Assembly: GCA_038230415.1 (NCBI GenBank)
Contig: JBBRNH010000081.1
Coordinates: 1 to 28,244, forward strand
Direction of reading: 5' to 3'
DNA: 28,244 nucleotides
From: JBBRNH01 sp038230415
GTDB taxonomy: Bacteria; Bacteroidota; Bacteroidia; Cytophagales; Spirosomataceae
The notes beneath the pieces were generated by a model. It saw nothing but the letters and a program-made list of their open reading frames with translations. It was not told the DNA's origin and searched no databases. The number at the start of each line of letters is the position of its first letter. Within the stretch, counting starts at the first letter, position 1. Positions 16,590-23,184 of the stretch are shown in pieces. A program made the translations under genes and the position numbers.

Positions 16590-17876
16590 TCAGGCCAGCA
16601 GTAAATATACCCCGGCCCCGGCTAAATAACCCAGCAGGGCCGGGCCGCTCATCCGGCGCAGATACCAGCCAAAATCAAGCCGTTCGCTGCCCATCACGGC
16701 CACACCAGCCGCCGAACCAATAATGAGCAGCGAACCGCCCGTACCGGCGCAATAGGCCAGAAACTCCCAGATTTTGGCATCGGGCGGGTAGGTTTGCAGG
16801 TCATACATGCCCATCGCTGCGGCCACAATCGGCACGTTGTCCACTACTGCCGAAGCCAGTCCGATCAGCAGCACAATCGCGTCGAGGTTGCCAACAGCGT
16901 CATTCAGCGATTGAGCCAGGCCGCGCAACACGCCCGTTGCTTCGAGTGCGCCAACGGCCAACAGGATTCCCAAGAAAAACAAAATGCTCGGCGCGTCAAT
17001 CTTGCTCAGGGCGTAGGCGGGCGTAAACGGCTCTTTATCCGCGTCGTCTTTGTCTTTATGGATGATTTCGGAGGCCACCCAGATTGCCCCCAACGCCAGC
17101 ATCATGCCCATATACGGCGGCAGGTGAGTGATGGTCTTGAAAATCGGCACAAACAGCATCCCCCCTAAACCAATCGCCAGCATCAGCCGCCGTTCGCGCC
17201 GGGCAGCGCGGTTGACGTAGGGCCGGGATGCGCCCTGTTCGTCTGCCGATGCCTCAAAAGTTTCTTCACTGGCCCGAAACTGAAACGTGAGCAACGCCAA
17301 CGGAACCAGCATCGCCACTAAACCCGGCAAAAACAACCGCGTAATGATGTTGGCCGTTGTGACCTGCCCGCCAATCCAGAGCATCGTGGTGGTTACGTCA
17401 CCAATCGGCGACCACGCTCCGCCCGCGTTGGCGGCCACCACAATCATGGCCGCAATGGTGCGCCGTTGGGCCGCATTCTGAATCAGTTTGCGCGATACCG
17501 ACACCATCACAATCGCGGTGGTGAGGTTATCTAAAAGGGCAGAGAGAAAAAACGCCAGAAAACTGATAATCCAGAGTAACGTGCGGGTGTTTCGGCTGGC
17601 AATGCGGTCGGTGATGAGCGAGAAGCCATCGTGTGCGTCAATCAACTCCACAATGGTCATGGCTCCGAGCAGGAAAAACAGAATCTCGGCAATGCTCGTC
17701 AGGTGTTCGGCTAAGGCGTGGGTGGTGGCTTCGGTATCGGGCTGGTTCAGGGCCACCACTGTCCAGCACAGGATGCCCGTGAGCAGCGCAGTGGCGGTTT
17801 TATTCACGCCAATGGGTTCTTCGAGGGTGATGAGCAGGTAGCCCAGTGCAAAGAGAAGGATGAGAGCAATAGTCAT
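16590..17876 (-). CDS. nhaD: NhaD-type Na+/H+ antiporter
   Basis: The 428-aa polytopic protein has about 11-12 hydrophobic segments and belongs to the ion-transporter (IT) superfamily. Diagnostic stretches are SALLDNLTTAIVMVS (112-126, with D116/N117), NAGGAWSPIGDVTTTMLW (150-167), and a second-half SAVVDNVPIVAAAMGMY and GTGGSLLIIGSAAGVAVMG. These half-molecule repeats with DN(L/V)(T/P) are typical of NhaD. It would exchange Na+ or Li+ for H+ at the inner membrane. It is divergent from the MFS gene, with 70 nt between starts. The THI5-like gene lies downstream on the same strand. Confidence 0.92.
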   Translation of the reverse strand: MTIALILLFALGYLLITLEEPIGVNKTATALLTGILCWTVVALNQPDTEATTHALAEHLTSIAEILFFLLGAMTIVELIDAHDGFSLITDRIASRNTRTLLWIISFLAFFLSALLDNLTTAIVMVSVSRKLIQNAAQRRTIAAMIVVAANAGGAWSPIGDVTTTMLWIGGQVTTANIITRLFLPGLVAMLVPLALLTFQFRASEETFEASADEQGASRPYVNRAARRERRLMLAIGLGGMLFVPIFKTITHLPPYMGMMLALGAIWVASEIIHKDKDDADKEPFTPAYALSKIDAPSILFFLGILLAVGALEATGVLRGLAQSLNDAVGNLDAIVLLIGLASAVVDNVPIVAAAMGMYDLQTYPPDAKIWEFLAYCAGTGGSLLIIGSAAGVAVMGSERLDFGWYLRRMSGPALLGYLAGAGVYLLLA

Positions 17877-17946
17877 ATTGTTGAGTTACTTGATTCTTCG
17901 ACCGCGCTAAGGTAAATAGCGAACTCATTCCTTCCTGCTCCGCTTC

Positions 17947-19299
17947 ATGCAAAACCCGCCCGCCGTTGGCAACCGCAAACTCTGGAACGTAATTATCGCG
18001 GCTTCGCTCGGCACGCTCATCGAGTGGTACGATTTTTTTATTTTCGGGGCGTTGGCCGCGCTCATCATCGGGCCGCAGTATTTCCCGCAGAACGACGACC
18101 CGCTTATCCAGACGATGAGTGCGTTGGCAACGTTTGCCGCCGGGTTCATCGTCAGGCCGTTCGGGGCGTTGGTCTTCGGGCGGCTCGGCGATGTGGTGGG
18201 CCGGAAACACACCTTTTTAGTTACGCTGTTGCTCATGGGCGGCTCCACGTTTGCGATTGCCTTTGTGCCGACGTTTGCCCAAATCGGGTACGCGGCTCCG
18301 TTTATCCTCCTGATGTTGAGACTGATACAGGGGTTAGCCCTCGGTGGCGAATACGGCGGAGCCACCACCTACGTGGCCGAACACGCGCCTGATGCCCGGC
18401 GCGGGTTTTATGTCAGTTTCGTGCAGATTACGGCAACGGGCGGGCTGGTGCTGTCTATCTCGGTCATTCTGGCTTGCCGAACGTGGCTCAGTGCGGCTGA
18501 TTTTACGGCCTGGGGCTGGCGGATTCCGTTTCTCGCGTCGGGGTTGCTGGTGGTGGGGTCGTATTTTATCCGGCGCAACATGGCCGAATCACCCGTGTTT
18601 GCCCAACTCAAAACCGAGGGCCGGGTGAGCAAAAACCCCCTGCGCGAGTCGTTCACTAAAAAAGAAAACCTGCGCCTGGTGTTGCTCGCGCTCTTCGGAC
18701 TGACCGCCGGGCAGGGTTGCATTTACTACACCGTCCATTTTTACAGCAGCGTGTTTATCGGAACCCTGCTCAAAGTTGACTTTGTGCAGACCAACCAGAT
18801 TATGCTCGTGGCGATGGTGCTTGCCAGTCCACTCTCGATAGGGTTCGGGGCGTTGTCGGATAAAATCAAACGGCGCAAACCGATTATGATGCTGGGTATG
18901 GCCCTGTTTGTGGTGTTTGCCTATCCGATTTACGGCCAAATCAGTGCCACCGTAGCCGAATCATTTCGGGTGCAGCCGGGGCCGCTGCTGACCGATTCGG
19001 CGCGTAACTGGCTTATTGTCTACGTGTTTGTGCAGGTGCTGTTTTCCACGATGGTCTATGGCCCGATAGCCGCCTTTTTGGTCGAGCTTTTCCCGACGCA
19101 CATCCGGTACACCTCGCTGTCACTGCCCTATCACATCGGCAACGGTATTTTTGGCGGGCTGACTCCGTTTATTGCCACCGCCCTGATTTCGGCAACGGGC
19201 AACAACCTCACCGGGCTGGCCTATCCGGTGGGCGTGGCGGCTGTGACAGTGCTGATTGGTGTGTTTTTCCTGAAAGAACAGCCGAACAACTTGCGCTGA
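17947..19299 (+). CDS. MFS transporter, metabolite:H+ symporter (MHS) family, paralogue 1
   Basis: The 450-aa protein has 12 predicted membrane segments. The MHS hallmarks are clear: GTLIEWYDFFIFG near residues 22-34, AAGFIVRPFGALVFGRLGD with the VGRK loop, LALGGEYGGATTYVAEHAP, WGWRIPFL and NMAESPVF. Family members move dicarboxylates, osmolytes or monocarboxylates with protons. Placed upstream of prpE and acs, a short-chain carboxylate is the likely substrate, which is inference. The loop after segment 9 is short here (around 325-350), unlike in its neighbour. It begins the plus-strand group of transporter genes, and a palindromic repeat separates it from its paralogue. Confidence 0.92.
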   Translation: MQNPPAVGNRKLWNVIIAASLGTLIEWYDFFIFGALAALIIGPQYFPQNDDPLIQTMSALATFAAGFIVRPFGALVFGRLGDVVGRKHTFLVTLLLMGGSTFAIAFVPTFAQIGYAAPFILLMLRLIQGLALGGEYGGATTYVAEHAPDARRGFYVSFVQITATGGLVLSISVILACRTWLSAADFTAWGWRIPFLASGLLVVGSYFIRRNMAESPVFAQLKTEGRVSKNPLRESFTKKENLRLVLLALFGLTAGQGCIYYTVHFYSSVFIGTLLKVDFVQTNQIMLVAMVLASPLSIGFGALSDKIKRRKPIMMLGMALFVVFAYPIYGQISATVAESFRVQPGPLLTDSARNWLIVYVFVQVLFSTMVYGPIAAFLVELFPTHIRYTSLSLPYHIGNGIFGGLTPFIATALISATGNNLTGLAYPVGVAAVTVLIGVFFLKEQPNNLR

Positions 19300-19369
19300 G
19301 GGCAAGTATGGCAACGGCAATGGCTTTCTTTGCCGGATGGTAACTATTTAGGTGTGTTCATTTTTGGCA

Positions 19370-19572
19370 GTGCCAAACTCGTTACCCACCGCCACCAGGC
19401 TGTGGGCCTACGCGCAAGAGTGAACTTGCCGCCTGAACCGGCACAGCCTGGTGGCGGTGCCAAACTCGTTACCCACCGCCACCAGGCTGTGGGCATACGA
19501 AAACCAGCGGGTTTTCTCGCCTGAAACGGCACAGCCTGGTGGCGGTGCCAAACAAGCAACTTAAATAAGTAC
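19370..19572. repeat. Tandem palindromic intergenic element, family 1, copy 2
   Basis: A 38-nt sequence occurs twice without change (19370-19407 and 19457-19494). Each copy contains ACCGCCACCAGGCTGTG, which pairs with CACAGCCTGGTGGCGGT about 38 nt further on (19442-19458 for the first; 19530-19546 for the second). The result is two tandem hairpins of ~90 nt. The element ends near ACTTAAATAAGTAC (about 19558-19571), close to the end of copy 1 at 1274-1287. It fills nearly all of the 295-nt gap between the two MHS genes. The first ~70 nt of the gap (19300-19369) show nothing recognisable. Confidence 0.8.
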
Positions 19573-19594
19573 GCCGGATGAACCTAAACCCGCT

Positions 19595-21187
19595 ATGATT
19601 ACAAAAACAGACAAAACCCAACGCGGCAGCGACTCCCGAACGCTGTTCAAGGTGATTTCGGCCTCGTCGGTCGGCACGCTCATCGAGTGGTACGACTTTT
19701 ACATTTTCGGCTCGTTGGCCGCGATTTTATCCACCCAGTTTTTCCCGAAAGACAACCCAACGGCGGCCCTGCTGTCTACGCTGGCAACGTTTGCCGCCGG
19801 GTTCATCGTCAGGCCGTTTGGCGCGTTGGTCTTCGGGCGGCTCGGCGATATGGTGGGCCGGAAATACACCTTTTTGGTGACGCTCGTGCTGATGGGCGGC
19901 AGTACGTTTCTGATTGGCCTGATTCCCGGCTACGACCAAATCGGCTTTTTCGCACCGTTGCTCGTGCTGATTTTGCGGTTGGTGCAGGGGCTGGCCTTGG
20001 GTGGCGAATACGGCGGGGCGGCAACTTACGTGGCCGAACATTCGCCCGAACACCGGCGCGGCTTTTACACGAGTTTCATCCAGACAACGGCCACGCTGGG
20101 TTTGTTTGTATCGTTGGGCGTGATTGTGCTGACCCGCGAAACCGTTGGTTTAGAAGCCTTTGCGAATTGGGGCTGGCGGATTCCGTTTTTGTTATCGGTG
20201 ATTTTGGTTGGCGTTTCCATCGTCATCCGGCTTAGGATGGCCGAGTCGCCGATGTTCTCGAAACTGAAAGCCGAAGGCAAAACAGCCAAGAACCCGTTGG
20301 CTGAGAGTTTCGGCCAACGCCAAAATCTGAAAATGGTGCTGCTGGCGTTGTTTGGGGCCACCGCCGGGCAGGGCGTTATCTGGTACACGGGGCAGTTTTA
20401 CGCGCTGTCGTTTATCCAGAATATCTGCAACATCGAGTTTGTGCAGGCCAACATCATCGTGGCGGTTGCGCTGCTGATTGCCACGCCGTTTTTTGTCATT
20501 TTCGGTGGCTTATCTGACCGGATAGGCCGCAAATATATCATGCTGGCCGGGATGCTGCTCGGTGTGCTGACCTACCGCCCAATCTACGATGCGATGTATA
20601 ACCTCGCCGACGTAAAAGCCAAACAGGAACTCGCCGACCAAACCAACGTGGCCGTAAAACGCGAACTGCCAACGGGCAAAACCGACTCGCTCATCACCAC
20701 CACCACCATGAAGGTTTTTGCCGACGGAACCACGTTTAAAGCAGTCTCAAAACAGGTTGTATTGGCCGGGGGCAACCCGTCCGAAGTCGGGGCCGATGTT
20801 GGTAAAGAAACACCCAAACCCGACGTTAAAAAGACGGTCACGTTATCAACCGGCAACCAACTGATTATGATGCTGTTGGTACTGATTCAGGTGCTGTACG
20901 TGACGATGGTTTATGGCCCGATAGCCGCGTTTTTGGTCGAACTTTTCCCGACGCGCATCCGCTACACGTCTATGTCGTTACCGTATCACATCGGCAACGG
21001 CATTTTCGGCGGGCTGACTCCGTTTCTGGCAACGGCCTTAGTCGCCACCGCCACCAAAGCCAACGAACTCACGCCGGGCGCGGTGGCAAAGCCGTATCTG
21101 GAAGGACTCTGGTATCCGATTTTGGTTGCCAGCGCGTGTTTTGTCATCGGGCTGCTGTATTTGAACGAGAAGAAAAATCAGGATTAA
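19595..21187 (+). CDS. MFS transporter, MHS family, paralogue 2 with enlarged periplasmic loop
   Basis: The 530-aa protein is clearly homologous to the upstream MHS transporter and shares GTLIEWYDF, FAAGFIVRPFGALVFGRLGD, LALGGEYGGAATYVAEH, GWRIPFL and MVYGPIAAFLVELFPTRIRY. It has 12 membrane segments. A loop of about 85 residues (about 333-420, rich in Lys, Thr, Val and Asp) follows the GGLSDRIGRK loop and segment 9, so it should face the periplasm. In paralogue 1 this loop is about 25 residues. The likely substrate is a carboxylate imported with H+. A small membrane-protein gene follows 5 nt after the stop and is probably its partner. Confidence 0.93.
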   Translation: MITKTDKTQRGSDSRTLFKVISASSVGTLIEWYDFYIFGSLAAILSTQFFPKDNPTAALLSTLATFAAGFIVRPFGALVFGRLGDMVGRKYTFLVTLVLMGGSTFLIGLIPGYDQIGFFAPLLVLILRLVQGLALGGEYGGAATYVAEHSPEHRRGFYTSFIQTTATLGLFVSLGVIVLTRETVGLEAFANWGWRIPFLLSVILVGVSIVIRLRMAESPMFSKLKAEGKTAKNPLAESFGQRQNLKMVLLALFGATAGQGVIWYTGQFYALSFIQNICNIEFVQANIIVAVALLIATPFFVIFGGLSDRIGRKYIMLAGMLLGVLTYRPIYDAMYNLADVKAKQELADQTNVAVKRELPTGKTDSLITTTTMKVFADGTTFKAVSKQVVLAGGNPSEVGADVGKETPKPDVKKTVTLSTGNQLIMMLLVLIQVLYVTMVYGPIAAFLVELFPTRIRYTSMSLPYHIGNGIFGGLTPFLATALVATATKANELTPGAVAKPYLEGLWYPILVASACFVIGLLYLNEKKNQD

Positions 21188-21192
21188 CCAAC

Positions 21193-21408
21193 ATGAATGC
21201 ACTCAAAAAATACGCCGGGGTGGTCTGGATTGCCCTCGGTCTCTACGTCGGTTATGACCGCGTATTGGATTCGCTCACCAAAATCGGCAGCGAAAAACTC
21301 GAAGACCGCGTGTTCGGCTGGGTGGTGCTGCTGGTGCTGGTTCCCATCATCGTCGGCGGGCTGATTACGTTTGGCCGGTACGCGCTGGCCGGGGAGTATG
21401 ATGCGTAG
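21193..21408 (+). CDS. Small inner-membrane protein, DUF6814-like
   Basis: The ATG at 21193 gives 71 aa: MNALKKYAGVVWIALGLYV, a charged middle (DSLTKIGSEKLEDRV), a second membrane segment (about 42-62), and the end FGRYALAGEYDA. Two hydrophobic segments and the short GEYD tail agree with what I recall of DUF6814, a small protein found beside MHS transporters in Bacteroidota. It starts 5 nt after the transporter stop and so is cotranscribed. By analogy with small subunits such as DUF485 next to ActP, it may assist the carboxylate transporter; this is inference. The stop codon overlaps the first of two GTAGAGACGCA hairpins. Confidence 0.75.
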   Translation: MNALKKYAGVVWIALGLYVGYDRVLDSLTKIGSEKLEDRVFGWVVLLVLVPIIVGGLITFGRYALAGEYDA

Positions 21409-21485
21409 AGACGCATATTTGCGTCTCCTGGTGCGAAAAACCATCCGGGCAGGAGATGGGTAGAGACGCATAATTGCGTCTCTAC
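21405..21485. repeat. Two GTAGAGACGCA palindromes
   Basis: The second hairpin (21460-21485) is perfect: GTAGAGACGCA, loop TAAT, TGCGTCTCTAC. The first (21405-21428) has the same stem in shorter form: GAGACGCA, TATT, TGCGTCTC. Palindromes of this sequence are, in my recollection, common and dispersed in several bacterial genomes including Cytophagales. They can act as the terminator of the transporter operon. Confidence 0.8.
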
Positions 21486-21561
21486 GCCAACATCTTCACA
21501 GCGAGAACGTGTTTGCACAAGCCGTGTTTTCCTTAGTGGGTCGTAAACTAATCGCAGGTAC

Positions 21562-21613
21562 AGCGGGCGGTGTCGGCTTCGATAACAACCGTATGCCGAC
21601 ATATTAGCCCGCT
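21562..21613. repeat. Imperfect hairpin upstream of cassette repeat A
   Basis: AGCGGGC (21562-21568) pairs with GCCCGCT (21607-21613). Inside it GTCGGC (21572-21577) pairs with GCCGAC (21595-21600). Outer bases may extend the pairing further (CGTAAAC and GCAGGTAC upstream against GTACGCAG and TACGAC downstream). The structure immediately precedes the repeat shared with 22632-22679. The rest of 21486-21713 shows no gene. Confidence 0.5.
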
Positions 21614-21657
21614 ATAAACAGTACGCAGTGATACGACGAAACAGTATGCACAACGGG
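21611..21657. repeat. Cassette-like direct repeat, copy A
   Basis: From 21611, a 21-nt block ending ATAAACAGTACGCAGTGA is shared with 22632-22652, with 20 of 21 bases identical. A similar tail follows (ACAGTATGCACAACGGG here; ACACTACGCACAACAGGG in copy B). It lies about 57 nt before the start of the first AT-rich gene. Confidence 0.7.
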
Positions 21658-21713
21658 GCAAAGAAAATTTGCGTAAAACTTAAAGGTAAAATAACTGACA
21701 TTCCGACCAAATA

Positions 21714-22496
21714 ATGGGAACCAACATCCAAACCGAACTTGACCATGACCAGCTAAACGATGATAGTACATGGCTGGACAGAATGACTAAAATCAACATC
21801 CAACAAAGACTATTGAATGCGAAGTTATCAGAACGGCCAGTAGCCAGGTGGAATTTTTTCACAAAAACTAACGAGCGTCCATACAATACAACACAAGATT
21901 GGCAAGTTTTGTGGGACGAATCTGCCAAATTACTTGACCAGTTTGCCAAAAATTTTGGCTCTCAGTCTGTAAGAATGACTATATGTAAAGTCTCTTCATT
22001 CAAGGACATACCTTCTTTAGAATACCGTAGCCATTTCGAAGGACTACATGCTCGTTTAGAGAATTTACAACAACTTGCTCCCTTCGTTTTTGAACAGCTT
22101 GCTAAACGAAACTTCAATCCAATTGAGATAGAGGTGATTTTCAGCATTGGCGGGTTCATAAAGTTTAATAAAGAAGATGTATGGTATTCCAACTTGTTTG
22201 AATTAAGCATTGGAACTGGAATTGAAATAAGGGTTAGGAACTTTGTCTTTCTCCCTAATCATTCAATCACGCGCCAAAAGCACTATGAACTTTGGGCAGA
22301 AAATGCGCCAAGATTGGCTCAATGTGTCAATGTCATACTCCAAAATCCAAGTTTTGAACTGGGAGCTGATCGAGATTTGGATGATTATGGCATTTATGAC
22401 AGTGAGAATCCCAAGTACTTATTCAATTATCGTCTTGACGGTATTGACTGGAATGAGTCTTACATACCTTATGAGCTTTTGAAACCTGTCCAATAA
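21714..22496 (+). CDS. Uncharacterised protein in AT-rich island
   Basis: The 260-aa product has no signal peptide or membrane segment and no motif I can name. It contains mixed helical and strand stretches (VRMTICKVSSF, FNPIEIEVIFSIGGFIKF, GIEIRVRNFVFLPNHS) and an acidic C-terminus (LDDYGIYDSEN). The base composition is visibly lower in GC, and codons such as ATA, AGA and TTA are used much more, than in neighbouring genes, suggesting horizontal transfer. The gene is bracketed by two copies of a ~47-nt repeat (21611-21657 and 22632-22679), as if carried in a cassette. It interrupts the span between the carboxylate transporters and prpE. No function is proposed. Confidence 0.7.
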   Translation: MGTNIQTELDHDQLNDDSTWLDRMTKINIQQRLLNAKLSERPVARWNFFTKTNERPYNTTQDWQVLWDESAKLLDQFAKNFGSQSVRMTICKVSSFKDIPSLEYRSHFEGLHARLENLQQLAPFVFEQLAKRNFNPIEIEVIFSIGGFIKFNKEDVWYSNLFELSIGTGIEIRVRNFVFLPNHSITRQKHYELWAENAPRLAQCVNVILQNPSFELGADRDLDDYGIYDSENPKYLFNYRLDGIDWNESYIPYELLKPVQ

Positions 22497-22614
22497 AATT
22501 TATATGCTTCGTACCCCATGTACTCCCGTACTATTGCTGGCCCTGAGTACCTTCATTCAATCGCATAGTAACTAACTGACGGCTAAATATTTACCGGCGT
22601 AATAGCCTACGGCT

Positions 22615-22631
22615 GGTCGTTACAAACGACC
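22615..22631. repeat. Perfect hairpin upstream of cassette repeat B
   Basis: GGTCGTT (22615-22621), loop ACA, AACGACC (22625-22631) form a perfect 7-bp stem directly before repeat copy B. It sits in the same place as the hairpin before copy A although its sequence differs. The remainder of 22497-22717 contains no recognised gene. Confidence 0.6.
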
Positions 22632-22679
22632 GCAATAAACAGTACGCAGTGAGCCTACGGAACACTACGCACAACAGGG
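22632..22679. repeat. Cassette-like direct repeat, copy B
   Basis: This is the second copy of the repeat at 21611-21657, with the block ATAAACAGTACGCAGTGA and the tail ACTACGCACAACAGGG. It lies 38 nt before the start of the second AT-rich gene, mirroring copy A before the first gene. Confidence 0.7.
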
Positions 22680-22717
22680 TAACTGAGATAGACTAATCAA
22701 AAATCGAGTATATATTT

Positions 22718-23104
22718 ATGAAAGGTGGGTTAGGTTTACTTTCGGTTGGTATTATATGGCTTACCTTAGTTCTATACCTACTAAGTGCAAAGTTTTTTAT
22801 TAAATCAGAATCTGATTTGGGAGTTTTTTTACAAATTGTTGGCACTGATGGAGTGATAATTTGTATTGCAATATCAATTGTTAAATTTACAGAACTCTTT
22901 AAATCAAAAGGGTATTTATTTTTCTCAAAGTTGTTATTTATTTTTTTGTCATATATAATTATTTATATAATATTTGGATTTCCTTTTATCATTTTTTCTT
23001 TTTTCCAACCAATCAATAGAAATATAGTAGTTCATTTTACCATAATTTTTCTAATCGTTGAGTTGATTCTTACTTATTTTCAGGATAAAACTAAGACAAA
23101 ATAG
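22718..23104 (+). CDS. Small AT-rich membrane protein of unknown function
   Basis: The 128-aa protein is very hydrophobic, with about four membrane segments (roughly 5-24, 35-55, 66-92 and 102-120) and a Lys-rich C-terminus (QDKTKTK). The coding sequence is strikingly AT-rich, full of ATA, TTT, TTA and AAA codons, far from the GC-rich codon use of prpE downstream. That is a strong sign of recent acquisition. It is preceded by a copy of the cassette-like repeat and by TATATATTTATG at the start. No family is recognised. It may be an immunity-like or accessory membrane protein, but nothing in the sequence proves it. Confidence 0.65.
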   Translation: MKGGLGLLSVGIIWLTLVLYLLSAKFFIKSESDLGVFLQIVGTDGVIICIAISIVKFTELFKSKGYLFFSKLLFIFLSYIIIYIIFGFPFIIFSFFQPINRNIVVHFTIIFLIVELILTYFQDKTKTK

Positions 23105-23184
23105 ATCATCACCATGCGCCCCCGTCATTTCGCTCCTTCGCCTTCTCCAACGGCTGGCGTTAAATTAAATCGTAGCATTGTGCC

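Noticed and set aside
19370..19494. Two identical 38-nt repeats with a 49-nt spacer, like a minimal CRISPR unit
   Set aside because: Each repeat has its complementary arm inside the spacer region, forming tandem hairpins, and the same element family occurs elsewhere. There are no further units and no cas genes.
19330..19559. Short open frames on both strands within the gap between the MHS genes
   Set aside because: They consist almost wholly of the tandem palindromic repeat and their products repeat the same peptide.
21560..23180. Classical integron with attC sites
   Set aside because: No intI-like gene is present, and the repeats lack clear GTTRRRY/RYYYAAC pairs. A single GTTAAAT near 23159 is not enough.
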